Under the pieces are notes generated by a model. It worked only from the letters and a program-made list of their open reading frames with translations. It did not search any database and had not been told where the DNA came from. The position numbers and the translations under genes are program-made. Shown here in pieces: positions 44,371 through 55,596 of a DNA stretch of 64,000 nt (positions within the stretch are counted from its first letter, which is position 1; every line of letters starts with the position of its first letter). Source of the DNA: Ilyonectria destructans (lineage: Eukaryota; Ascomycota; Sordariomycetes; Hypocreales; Nectriaceae); the NCBI GenBank assembly GCA_020740775.1, contig JAHEWK010000015.1, positions 248,001-312,000 of the forward strand, read 5' to 3'.

Positions 44371-46737
44371 ATGGCTGGCCCCGGTGGTGGTCCCCCTCGC
44401 CGCAGGTTAGTGTTCTTGACGCCATGTTCGCTCTCTCTGTCCAGTTTACTAACTCAATCTAATAGCCACACCAAGTCTCGCAAGGGTTGTGATACCTGGT
44501 ATGATATGATTGCTTTTCCGACCTGTTTTGGCAGGATGTCATTTCTAACCATTGCCCTCTTACAGCAAGCGACGACATATCCGGTGTGATGAAAACTTTC
44601 CTCAATGGTGAGTTGGTTCCCAGGTTGCTTGATCACGAGCTTTCCACTAACAAGGTTTTACAGCCGCAACTGCACCAAGCACAAGATCCGCTGCCCGTAC
44701 AACGATGTCCAGGTCCCCGATGCTGAGCGCTCAACAACCCCCGACAAGCCCGACTTGATGTGGACGCCCCAGGTCGAAGCCGCCATCGCCGAGTGGCAGC
44801 GAACGGGCATCTTCCCTCTGCCGAGCCTGGGTCTATATCCAGCTCCCATGCCCCATCTCTACTGTCTCGAGGACCTCCGGTTGATCTATCATGTTGCTAC
44901 TCTGTATTGCCAGTTGGCTTCCATTGACGCCAACAACTTTACACTGTGGACCCGCCACATTCCCACGTTAGTCTAGCACTGCCCCATTTGGTGCCCCTGG
45001 TACACTGCTGACATCGGCCCAACAGTCTTCTCAGGATCGGAGCCACAACGCCCTACGTCATGCACGCTCTGCTCGCTTTCTCGGCTATGCACATTGCTTT
45101 CCTCACTGACTGCCCCTTGGTCGGTAGCATGGCCTACGAGCACCGTGGTATTGCTCTTAATGGTCTGCAGGAGGCGATTGGCTCCTTTTCTCGAGAGACC
45201 TCCGATGCCATCCTTGCAGCATCCCTTGTCCTCTCCTGGCAAGCCACTGACTGGTAAGCTCGTGCAACGCTGACACCCCTCTTCAAAGTGCTGACGACGT
45301 CTGAAGGCGCAGCTGGACCCAGCTGATGCAGGGAACCTCATCTGTACGTACCCGCCAATACCGAATTAAAAACACACTCTAACCGCGCCTAGGTCATCGA
45401 TGCCATGGATCCTTGGAAGCATGAGTCTCAGTTCGGAGACTTCATCGCCGAGAGCAGCACGTTCCCGACGGCCCCACCCTCGCCTGGCAAGGATCACCGC
45501 CCCAGCCAGCCCCGGCCCGAAGACCTCGATGCCTTCCAGCGCACCCTTGAACAGATTCAGAAGGTGGAGGCTCATCTCAAGCATCACAAGGAGGATACGA
45601 CTCAAATCCAGCACCTCATTGGCTTCCTCCGGGGTTCTCGTAAGATCAGCCCTACGCTCTCCATCGCCCAGCAGTTCGAGCGTCTCCAGCCACTGAGGAC
45701 ATGGCTCTTTTGGATGCCCGTCGGCTACCTCCAGAACTACCACGGTTCTCCCAACTCCCTCATCGTCATTGCCCACCTGTACACTGTGGCTCTTCTCATG
45801 GAGCGCCTGTTCCCTGAGATTGGTGCTGCTTACTTTGGTAGCCTTGCCATCTCGCCTGTCGAGGAGATTGCACGACGACTCATGTCCATCAACATTTCCA
45901 GCAGTGCCAAGGACGAACTCCAAACCCCTCTCACACTCATGGAGTTCCCTATTGACACCGTTGGCGAGTTCCGTTCGCGCATGGGCTGGATCCACCCGGA
46001 GAGGACCCCCTCGTTCCCCCAGTTCCACCCTCCTAACTTCCCTGTTCACGAGGTGATGCCGGCCACCACGGAGTCATACATGCCATACGGGAACCCGGCT
46101 TTCAGCTACAGCACCGAGGAGATGCCGATGCTGAACGCATCTGGACCGCCACCCCATTCCGCCGTCAGCCCGCTGGTCCTGTCTTCGCCATTCCCCAGTC
46201 AGCAATATCTGAACATTCCATCTCCGGCATATACAGGTGCCTACAGCCCAGCCTCTTCGACCTTTGAGGGCTCCGTTGCGTACAGCGACACTGAGGAATA
46301 CGGATCGTTCGACATGAGCGCCCTGCAAGGAGGGCCTCCAGCCATGGTCAACGATCCAGCTCACAACTATGGCGTCGGGTTCGTCACTCCCATCCAGACC
46401 GTGTGGATCTAGGCATCTAGCAGGAATCACACCGGCCTTCGCTCGAGGAACAATAAGGGATTGACCGTTACCACCCAGGATCACCACCACTCCGCAATAT
46501 CCGCCTCCCGAGGACCCAACCTCCTACATGGCATCGCTCACATCGGCTCCATCACCGTACCTCTACCCGGAACAGCTGGGCATGCTTCCTCTCCCCGAGT
46601 CTCCGCTTCCCTCGAACTCGGCTCTCCCCCGACACCGCCACACCGCATCCATGTCATCGGGTCCTCATCCAGCGTCTCCGCTGGCGCAGACTCACTTGAT
46701 GCAGAACCCTGACAACAGCCGACGACGAGCCACCTAG
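44371..46737 (+). CDS. Zn2Cys6 transcription factor, Upc2/Ecm22-like
   Basis: Exons: 44371-44405, 44466-44498, 44566-44607, 44664-44966, 45026-45253, 45307-45343, 45393-46378 and 46479-46737; 640 residues. Zn2Cys6 cluster Cys20, 23, 30, 37, 40, 47 (C-x2-C-x6-C-x6-C-x2-C-x6-C), with basic KRRHIR between the second and third cysteines. The long helical region at about 100-450 resembles the ligand-sensing C-terminal domain of sterol regulators Upc2/Ecm22. The tail is Pro/Ser/Tyr-rich, a likely activation region. The last intron is supported because exon 8 continues a clear coding frame (TTTPQYPPPEDPTSY... YLYPEQLGML) that otherwise has no start; if retained, the protein ends at 46412 with 565 residues. 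Target genes cannot be read from sequence; it is not next to sterol genes. Confidence 0.9.
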
Positions 46738-48211
46738 CTCGTCTCTCGGTTTCGATTCTTCCGTCCATCGCTTTGAGCCATTTGATTGTCGATTGTTTTT
46801 CGAATTTGATTTGACCCCGCTCGCTGCTTTTCGATCGACACAGACGCCATGTATACCACACTCCTTCGACGCTCGCTACCACCGGGTTCAATGACCAGTC
46901 TGGTCCATTGGCCCTACGACACTCCTTACCAACGATTACCACCACACTCCTTACTACGAAACCCGCGAAATCAACCACCTAGACGTCAACGTCTTGTATA
47001 ATAATACCTTACGCTCCTTACGATAACCTCCGAGGATGATACACACTCCTTTTGTACCATGATACCCGATAGACACTCCTTTTACGATATTACGACGAAT
47101 TCATCGGCATAGATTCACTCCTTTATGGATACCGACACCGGCTACGGAAGCACCGTGTCCCAACTGCATAGCGACTGTTGTTTGTGTTTTAAACGCCATA
47201 AAAGCTTGGCGTTGATGGGAGTTATTTTTGGAAGCATTTGGAACGGCGCTTTGATTTATGTTTGTTTTTGTTTTTGATTGATGAGTATTTGCACATGAAA
47301 TGTTTGGAACCGCAACGGCGCCTTTGAGGGCCGCAATAGCGAATGGATAGTATGGGACAGACTCATGTGTTTGGAAATGTTTTTGATTTTGATTTGATTT
47401 TGCCAAAGGAACGAGAAGAGCAACATGTACGTTTGCAAGGAAGGGTAAACGCAAGGGATAGCGCGAGATAGAATGTTTGGCGCGCATTGATTTCTAGACT
47501 ACCGGGCTTAGGCTTGATGCCTGCCCGTAGTCGGAAACAGCTTTGTGCCTGGAGATTAATGATAATCGACCGGATGCGCAAACCTCAAACGCCCCCCCCT
47601 CTTGCTCGAGTGATTGTGTCGCAGTCTTACTGTGTTTCTTGGTCCCCGATGCCCCTGCCCCTTGCAGCCACTACTAGTGGTGGTGGTGGCTTGGTGCCGG
47701 GTTGCTTCGCCCCGTCGGCGCAAAATGAGGTCTTCGTATTCGCTTACGTGGTCCAGACTAGGTCCCATGGGCGCGAATCCAGTCGACGAGTCTATGAGAG
47801 AGGAATAGGCGCCAGAGTGATAACCTAGGGGCGCTATTGTTCAAGCGTGATGGTGGTTGGGTTGAAGATTTGTGAGGGGGAGGCTTAGAGATGGTGGAGT
47901 AGGAGAAAGGGAAACACGGCAGGTTGATAACGTTTGGGTGAGGCTGAAGCGGGTACCTGAGACAGGGCGTAGCCTGTGATCAATAGTTCAATAGTTCGTA
48001 TACTCCGTACGTAGTACCAAGGTTATTTTTAGAGACCCTGGATCTTTCTTTCTCAAGATTGTCGTGTGCGAGTCAAGACCACGATGCCGGGGAGCGTGAA
48101 GGGCTGCCCTTGTCACCTCGTAAAGACCAGCCACCCAGGGTCGTCGACGGTTTCTAGCCGACATTTGGAAAGCCCTCATGCCAATACGAACTCCGGAGGA
48201 GTCGTTCAGTT
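46738..48211. other. 3' flank of the Zn2Cys6 gene and intergenic DNA
   Basis: No supportable coding gene. 46858-47123 holds the CACTCCTT repeat array; 47.16-47.43 kb is T/G-rich with TTTG runs, consistent with a 3' UTR end and poly(A) region. An exact TACGGAGTA (as TACTCCGTA) lies at 48001-48009. Confidence 0.5.
46858..47123 (+). repeat. Dispersed CACTCCTT array in the 3' flank
   Basis: (A)CACTCCTT occurs six times (46858, 46919, 46944, 47043, 47073, 47115) plus one CGCTCCTT variant (47011) within 266 bp, mostly followed shortly by TACGA or TTAC. Spacing is irregular (25-92 bp). The array starts 121 bp after the predicted stop codon, so it should be in the 3' UTR. It may be a decayed minisatellite or a cluster of RNA-binding sites. 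Confidence 0.75.
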
Positions 48212-48517
48212 TCAGTCTTGTCCGTAGATAGACTTAGATCTGTATTTATCAGACCCCGTCCAAACCCCCCTGGTCGATCCTGGTGTGCCTTCGTTGCCCA
48301 GTAATCGTCTCGCTCCTCGCAGTGCCAATTCCATGGCAATAGAGGCGGAAGTTGACCGAGTTACTGACCGAGAGAGCAACGCCTCGCTACTTTCAGTTAG
48401 GATTGGCATTGTGATGTTGTCGACAGGCACTTGAGGAGTGGAGTTATTGAAGCTGGATCCGTGGCTAGCTGAGGTACTACCTAAGAAATCGCTTCGCCCA
48501 AGACTTGGAAGGGGCAT
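48212..48517 (-). CDS. Weak candidate small Ser-rich protein (101 aa)
   Basis: An open minus-strand frame starts at an ATG with a purine at -3 and encodes 101 residues, Ser/Thr-rich then basic (MELALRGARRLLGN). Codon use is balanced and not low-complexity. Just past the stop, another frame continues with protein-like sequence (KTETERLLRSSYWHEG), suggesting either a missed splice or a frameshift. I recognise no family. It could be a short gene, a broken one, or chance. Confidence 0.2.
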   Translation of the reverse strand: MPLPSLGRSDFLGSTSASHGSSFNNSTPQVPVDNITMPILTESSEALLSRSVTRSTSASIAMELALRGARRLLGNEGTPGSTRGVWTGSDKYRSKSIYGQD

Positions 48518-49862
48518 GTCTTTTTATTCTTTAATACAAGCGAGCCATTTGACTTGCCTTCCTCCTTCACTTAAGCCGTCGCATCAACTCTTATCGCTAT
48601 CTTTCCCTTCTTGATACTAGGAACCAAGCAGAATATATAAAATCTAGTGTTCCAGGTGCCAGCTCGGCTCCGTCTTTCCCTCTCGACTTGGCCACTATAT
48701 ATCACCTCTTCCGTCTCTTGGGTATGTTTGCACGAAGAACATCTTCCACTAACAAAGTAACGTATCTTGGATTGAAGTTGGATTTTTCGACTCACTGTAT
48801 ATCCATATATACAAGACCGCAACGCCCTCGATAAGTCACAGATGCTCCCATGCTAGTGAGAGATGCAGAAGAGGGATAGGCGAATAGCGAATCTCGGCCT
48901 AGATTCACAAGACAGGTATAAAGAAAGGGCATGGGTGGGTTTAATGGAGGATCTTGGCTGTCGTCGGTTGCTCTGATCGGTCCTTACACAGGCAGGAGGG
49001 TTATGGGTGCAGGAAAGTTGCAGGAGTCCACGGCTCTGGCTTGCCGTTCGATTGCATTTGAAGTCAAATGTTCTTTCTGCACGACCAGCTTCTTGAACAT
49101 CTGTCACAGTGTTCCCAAACGATGACTCTGGTTCGAACCTTGGGCTATCTTCTCAACATCCCACTTCCAACATTTTTGTTACAAGGCAACTCGCGAAAGG
49201 CGTCACTGGTCAAAAATTCAAAGCAGTAGGTGAGCAGATTGATAATCGTATTTCGTGCTTGTTTCAGGTGAGCAATCCATATGCTCGTGACTCTCTCGCG
49301 TGAAGATGTATGCACACCTTTCTCCCCTAGTAAACATCCCTTCCTCCCTAGGGAGCCGTCTTTGTCAAAAGACTCGAGTAAGGGAAACAAAACAAAAAAG
49401 ACTTGAAACAACGAGCGCAGTCCGTCAGGCTGGTTTGATTGGTATCACTATTCCCTAGGCCCCCTCCTGACCCAATAAGTATCCGCCCCGGATTTCCCGG
49501 GAGATAAAAGACTTTCCCCGTCTAGAAACCCCAAGAAACGAAGACGCAGCACGGTACATTGGGGAGTGGAAAGGGTCCCCGTAGTGCTTCTGCTGCCGAT
49601 GCTATTCAACTCCGTGGCGCCTATGCATAAAAAAAAAGACTGACATGTGTCGTGTGTATGGTGTGTTGGACCAACTCCTTCCCCTCAACTCCGGTTATCG
49701 TGGTTTGCTGATGACGCTTCCCCCAGGGTCTCGTCTCGCTAATGTGTCATGCTTCATCCGAGACTGTTTTTCGACATGTTTATAATGGCATGCCCATCCC
49801 AGTCTGGTGAAGAAAGAATCCCTCTCAGAGGGAATTGTGGCCAGAACGGCCGGCCGAAAGAC
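48518..49862. other. Intergenic interval
   Basis: No supportable gene. Short frames only; the part next to 49862 is the probable 3' flank of the Ssh4-like gene. Confidence 0.5.
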
Positions 49863-51582
49863 TCAGATGGATCCACCGCCACTGCTTTCTGAGTCGGTAG
49901 ATTCATCTGTTTGGTTTGACTCTGCACTATCGCTCCTATTTCGCCCGGCACCTTGTCGCATCGCGTCGCTATAGCTGGGAACGGGTGGATTGTGCCGATT
50001 TGGACTCTGGCGTGTGGCAATGACGGTGGCTGCAGAGTTGCCTCGGCTTCGGTTCAGGACTCGGATAAGGGGAGTGTTCTCCTCGCTGTCGGTGCTATAT
50101 CGCCGGCCACCCTCGTCGTCCGAGTGGTTCGGGCTCTGGTATTCCGGAGGAGGATTTGTCGCATCTTCGAGTTGTAGGTGTAAAGGATTGTGGTCGTGCG
50201 TTTCTTGCTGAGCGCTGATGATGTTACTAGCTTCACCACTCTCTTCAGAAGGGACGAAGCGTGCTAATGAGATGTCGGTTGGGCTCCTAACCGGCCCAGG
50301 GCTCGTCGGAGGGAGGATGCGAAAGTTGCCGCTACGTGACCGCCCGTGCTGGGGGTTCAGGTTGTTGTTGTTCCCGGTATTGTTAGTCGGGTTGCGAGTG
50401 CTATAGGAACCGGCAGTGATCGAGTGGCTGTGCCCCCGGCCTTGAGGATAGGTATAGCCATCCTTGGTCCCGGTTTCCAACAGAATACTACCCTGCTCGG
50501 AGCCATATGGGGGCGGAGGAGCCAAGCTGCCAGTGACGGGAGCTAGTCCCCATTTCTTAACATTGGCCTCAATGAAGACGAAGCCGGCTTGGCCAAAGTT
50601 GACATGGACGACTGCAGGACCGTTGGCGCCGATGGCTGGGAAGAAGTTTTGCGCCTTGAGGCCGTGGACTACCTCGTCGAGTTTCTTGCCGTTGCGGGTG
50701 AAGAAGATGGCACCGGTGCGGGGACGATATCCAACGCCAACAACGTCGCCCTGGACTAGTTGCGGACCGTACGGGGTTCCGTTGAATGGTTGGTTATAGC
50801 GACGGGAACCGGTGGACTGGTAAGCAGCGGAGTACTTGTGGTAGCCTGGCATCATGTGTTAGCAGGTCATGGCGGCACGGCACAAGGAGGTGTGACGAGA
50901 TCTCACCAGGTAACCGGAAGAGAGGATAAGGCTTTGTAGCCATGCCGATGCTCAGGAGAGTGCTTTCGGGCTTGTCGTAGATCTTGGCCTCCCAGTAGTA
51001 GACGTCGTTTTGCTTGGGAACGGGGAGGTTGCTCATGACGGTGCATTCGGAGTCGAAGAACTCAATCTCGGTGCGACCCTCGACGAAGCAGTTTGCGATT
51101 TCCAGCTCGGGCTCAAATTCCCAGGCGGAAACGCCCTTTTCCTGGATGGCGAGGTATTGTGAGAGCGATATGTCGGTTTGGAGAGACTCGGCGGGATTCG
51201 CAGTGACGTAGGCTATGTGGAGGACTCAAGTTAGCAAATAGAAGCCAAGACCCACGTGCATCCGGGCGATAAGAACACCAGGGAGGTAAAACGATTTGTT
51301 GAGGGGGGAAGAACGCGACGTACCCTTTGCTCGAAGATATTCCTGACGGGCCATGTCGTCCATGGACTCGAGGGCTTCAGCCTCGTCGCGGGCGAAGGCT
51401 TGCTCATCATCGTATTCGCCGGGGCGGCCGAGACGGTCGAGGATGATGCGGCCGGTGTTTGCGCAGCCCGATACCCAGAAGATGAAGATGACGAGGGCGA
51501 TGAGGATGATGGAGCCGAATGAGGAGACGAGGCCGATGATGACGCCGGTAAAGGCAGATGAGGGGGTCGAGTTGAGCCCCAT
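49863..51582 (-). CDS. SSH4: SPRY-domain Rsp5 adaptor, Ssh4/Ear1-like
   Basis: Exons 51324-51582, 50907-51212 and 49863-50845 (complement) give 515 residues. Residues 13-38 are one membrane segment (GVIIGLVSSFGSIILIALVI...). Residues about 140-285 are a SPRY domain (VYYWEAKIYDKP, LLSIGMATKPYPLFRLPG, GDVVGVGYR, IFFTRNG, FFPAIGANG). PY motifs that bind WW domains of Rsp5/Nedd4 ubiquitin ligases lie at 299-302 (PPPY) and 421-424 (PPEY). In yeast, Ssh4 and Ear1 recruit Rsp5 at endosomes and the vacuole to sort membrane proteins for degradation. The tail is Ser/Asp-rich and disordered. The start at 51582 puts the membrane segment at the usual place; an in-frame upstream ATG (51708) would add 42 Pro/Thr-rich residues. 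Confidence 0.95.
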
Positions 51583-54354
51583 GATGGCGGATGGATGGGG
51601 TGTGAATGAGGGAGCGAGAGAGCGAGTCGTGGGATTGTGCGAGTGCGTCTCGTATCGGCCGGGTCGGTCGGGCACGGGGACAGGCGATGTGTTGGTGACA
51701 GGCGACAAGTAGAGACAACAGGCAGAGGCGGACGGCCGTCACCGCCGCGACAGAAGCATTCGGGAGGATTCAATCGCGGGGGCGAAAAGGACGGACCGGA
51801 GGAGGCGCGGAAAACCAAACGACGAGGCGATAGGGAATGTGTGCGATTGAAGCGTGCGGTTGGAAAGGAAGGATGAGGAGAATGGCGGGCCGTCAGACGG
51901 GGGAATGGGAGGGAGGCAAGGGTGGTTGGTACAGTGGCAGTGGGAAGTGGGAGGAGGAGTACTTTGGGAGGAGTACTTTTGTGAGTGGAGGAGTAAGTAG
52001 CAGGTACTGAGGCTCAGGCTTGGCCCACGCGATGTCGCCACTATTATGGGAGGGACAGCACACGCACGCGCACGCGCATACGCCCGAACAAGAGGTACGA
52101 GTCGAGAACTACTTAGGCGTACAGTGTAGCGAATACTCAACGCCGTGGCTTGCTTGCTGCTGACTCGGGGTGCAAGGCGATAGGGTATAAAGGAAGAGGA
52201 GAAGGAAAAACAGAGAGAGCCGTTCTGTAGCCGAGAATAGATTCCAGGACAGTGTAACAGTATTTCTCTTCCGCATTTGCCTGGTGTGTGTCCCGGTGCC
52301 TGGTCCTTTTTAGCTGATGATGCAGCGCAGTTTCATCTCGTGGCTCCTGTTCCTGCCCAGCGGCTTGCGGCTTCACGGGCTTTCCAGGGGTCAAGCCCAG
52401 TGGGTTCACAGTGGGTTAATGCACTGAACCACTGAACTAGCAGTGGAGGGATGGAGGCTTCCGGCGCACTTGGAGCGCCCCCTCGGACCCCTTGGAGTCT
52501 CGGAGAGCCGCAGGACTCGACGGAACCGGCGGGACGTTCGGTGGGGAATGGGGGATACCTCGCCGCTGTCTGTGGCGCGTTAGAGTCTCGCACTTCCCGT
52601 CCACGCATCCCGCTATTGCTCCAGCGGGGAATCGCATGTACCTGTCACCGCCAGATCGCCGCCTGCGATGGCACTGCAACGCGCCAAGTTACCTTCCAGC
52701 AATGCCGGTGCCAACCCAGTGCTCAACTCAAAGGCAAATCGCCTGTCACAGCTGAGAAGTGCCCGCTGCGCTACCAGGATGCAGCCCGGAGATCCTCATG
52801 GATCCCCTGGCGGCACCCTGACTAAGCCTCATCCTTCACTCTTTGCGTCGCGAGTGGATGACGACGGCTCTTGGCCCGGTGACGTAGGCGCCGACATGGA
52901 AAACCAGACCCCCGTCCTGAGTCTAGTTGCTCTGGTTGTCTGCCTCAATGCCATTTCCGCCCATCGAATGAGGTTGCAATGCACTGCTGCCCTGCCTCTA
53001 AACCCAAACTCCCCCTTCCAATTTAGACGCCAGGTACCGGCGTGGCAAAACTATGTCTCCTTGCGCCGGTTGCATAAACGCTGTTGGGAGCTTGGCGGCT
53101 ACTTGCACCGGCTGAAGCGCCCCAGGTTTCATGGCTAAACCCGTTTTTCCACTGCCTTCACCACTGTTCTCCCCCCGCAAGGCGGATCTGGCCCTGCGGC
53201 TGCTGCTAATTTCACCGCCTCCAGCACCGCCGCCTTCTGCCAGCAATCCCTGCACCGGATTAAAGTGCGCGATGGATCAATCATCAGACGCGGCTGCGTG
53301 CAATAGTATATTTTATTGGGCTTCGGCGCTTGCGTCCTGTATCTGGGCCTGATCGCAGGCCTGTCTGTTCCCGGCGACTAACGTTGACTCCTTCACTCGA
53401 GCTGAGACAGGTAAAACCGTTTACCGACAAGCTTGGAAACGAAAGTCACCAAGTGAGACACGCGCCCTGCGACCACGGGATGCGTTTGCCACGGGTTGTG
53501 CCCCACGGAAGTCGGTAAGTGGCCATTGTGGGATAAAGTTGCAGTAATAATGAACTGACAAGCATGGCATTTGAGCCGAGATCCGCTGTTTCATGGTTAA
53601 AGATGCGGGGGCATGAATATGTCTTCCAACTAGTTTTCTCCAAGTACCCTTTTGCCTTCTTCAGTGAGCTCTGGCCATAATACGGATCCTACTACAAAAC
53701 CCTAGTGTTGAGCCCTGCTTGTGTGGTTGCTTTCGGTCGCGTGAGACTTTTGCACGCTGAGACAGACTACCAGCAGACAAACTCAACACGCGGGAGGGAT
53801 GTAAGACATCAACCACCTCTCCCACAACACATTCCTTGGCGCCAATTCTTTTCGCGGCCGATAATTCCGTAACCCTTGTAAGAAAGAAAGAAAAAACCAG
53901 AACAAGGGAGAATCAATCAATCAATAATCCCTTTGCTGCTCTGCATGCAGCAACATCTCCCTTGCTTATCGCCCTGCCTTGCCACTTTGTGGCCCTTGTG
54001 GGTCGCGGCCCTCGCCCACCCGCGCGCTTATTTGGAGCCATGACATGAGTATGTATCGGGGACATCAGCCAAACGAACAGGAACCCATTTCAGTATCGAG
54101 GTTCGTTAATCGAGTCCGCAAGCAAGAAGGGCTTATGCTTAATCCTGAATCCCATTGTGTATTGTACGTTATGTACCGACTATTTCGTATTCTACAAGAA
54201 ACCTAACAACCGTGACATGACCGTTCGAACCTCATGATAGCATCATATCCAGCCAGCAATAAAAGACAAGAACCAGAGTGCTAAACAACCCAAATGCCAA
54301 ATCAAGATACAGTCTTGCGTGCGTCCACCTTCAGCGCTGCTTCAACTCACCCAA
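51583..54354. other. Intergenic region with Ssh4-like gene promoter
   Basis: About 2.8 kb without a supportable gene. The first part is the promoter and leader of the minus-strand Ssh4-like gene, with a purine/pyrimidine-alternating CACGCACGCGCACGCGCATA stretch near 52061-52080. Frames at 52.45-53.14 kb are open but domain-free. The last part is the 3' flank of the membrane-protein gene. Confidence 0.5.
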
Positions 54355-55596
54355 TCATTCAACCAAGTCATCTTCCTCGTCCTGTCGTCCACGACGATAT
54401 CCGGCCCGTCGTGCCCTCCTCTCCTCCCGGTTTCGCTCCCTCTCACGCTCCAGCTCCCGAAGCTCCGGCATTGGGTGGTGGTAGCTCTTGGTTCCCTGAT
54501 CGCTGCCGGTATTGGCGGTGCTGGTGGTCAGCTGGCTGCCACTAACACTACTGTAGCCCTCCAGCAGACTCTCGCTCTGAGACTGGTCCGTCCGCTGGTA
54601 GCTAAAGTCTCGTCGCGAGGAACGACCGGCCTCCCGGACACGGCGAGCGTCGGAGCGCTGGCGTTGGGCCTCCCGCTGCGTCTCCCGCTGCGTCTCCCGC
54701 TCGTCTCGTCGGTCGGCGACGGAGTAAACCTTTCGGATTCCGGGACCGCTGCTCTTCTTCGCAGGGGTGGCAGTAGGAGTCGCCGTTGGCGTCTTCTGGC
54801 GGTCGGAGAGTAGGCTCGATGACACATTTGACTCGGTGCCGGCGTTGGTCGATCCGTCCCACTCCGATGCATCGCTCTCCTTGTTCAGACCACCAACACG
54901 TGCTGCCTTCTCGTGTCGGTAGTTACGTAGTTCCGCCTTAGCAGCGTGCTCCGCTTCCTCATCCATGACGCCAAGGTCACCAACGTGCCTCTTGCTGGTA
55001 CGCTTTCCTCGCTTCTCACGCTCCCGGTCTCGCTTCTCTTGCTTGCGTCGGCGCTTCTCTCGTGCTCCAATATCACTGGCACCCGCGGTGATGCCGCTCA
55101 GTGCCGTGGCTTCTGTGACAACCGTCCTGCCATCATCGTCGGCATCATGATCGTGATCGTGATCATGAACATCTTTATACACGCTGCCACCACCTAGATT
55201 GGTCGAGGCCGTTGCTCCGGACAGGAGGGTGCCGTTGGGACTCTTGCGGCGCAGTACTGTGGATTTGTAGTCGTCCCAGTCATTCTCCTTGATATGGAAG
55301 CCGCCGTTCTTGGCCCAGAAGAAGAACCAGATGCCCGTTATCACGAAAGCGACTCCGATGAGTGCAAACAGCACGAAGAACCCCACGTTGTTGATGTCAT
55401 GGGGGTCTAGCACACCATTATCTGGGTCCACGCTGGTTTGGTGCCGGGTGTTGGTCTCGCTGGAATCTCGGATCTCCAACACTCTATGAACTTCGGCAAC
55501 GTTTTCCGAGACGGTGGCGAGGACTTCCGCTGAGCGGGGGACGGATGGAGTGGATGAGACGATGCTCCGGAGGGTGGTGAGGAAAGTGGGAGCCAT
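54355..55596 (-). CDS. Single-pass membrane protein of unknown function
   Basis: Single-exon frame of 413 residues. Residues 72-95 form one membrane segment (GFFVLFALIGVAFVITGIWF...), followed by aromatic/charged WDDYKSTVLRRK. Residues 144-155 are HDHDHDHDADDD. The rest is very basic and Arg/Glu-rich, including RETQRETQRE repeats and a GTKSYHHPMP motif near the C-terminus that looks conserved among fungal proteins of this kind. There is no cleavable signal before the membrane segment. The short N-terminus faces one side and the long charged tail the other; a cytosolic tail is likely by the positive-inside rule. I do not know its function. An in-frame ATG at 55701 would add 35 residues; 55596 gives a start directly before a plausible MAPTFL N-terminus. 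Confidence 0.85.
   Translation of the reverse strand: MAPTFLTTLRSIVSSTPSVPRSAEVLATVSENVAEVHRVLEIRDSSETNTRHQTSVDPDNGVLDPHDINNVGFFVLFALIGVAFVITGIWFFFWAKNGGFHIKENDWDDYKSTVLRRKSPNGTLLSGATASTNLGGGSVYKDVHDHDHDHDADDDGRTVVTEATALSGITAGASDIGAREKRRRKQEKRDREREKRGKRTSKRHVGDLGVMDEEAEHAAKAELRNYRHEKAARVGGLNKESDASEWDGSTNAGTESNVSSSLLSDRQKTPTATPTATPAKKSSGPGIRKVYSVADRRDERETQRETQREAQRQRSDARRVREAGRSSRRDFSYQRTDQSQSESLLEGYSSVSGSQLTTSTANTGSDQGTKSYHHPMPELRELERERERNREERRARRAGYRRGRQDEEDDLVE

Noticed and set aside
51583..51708. N-terminal extension of the Ssh4-like protein from ATG 51708
   Set aside because: Would place 42 Pro/Thr-rich residues before the membrane segment, unlike the family.
52668..53138. 156-codon plus-strand frame between the two membrane-protein genes
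   Set aside because: No domain, no conserved-looking segment; overlaps other equally poor frames.
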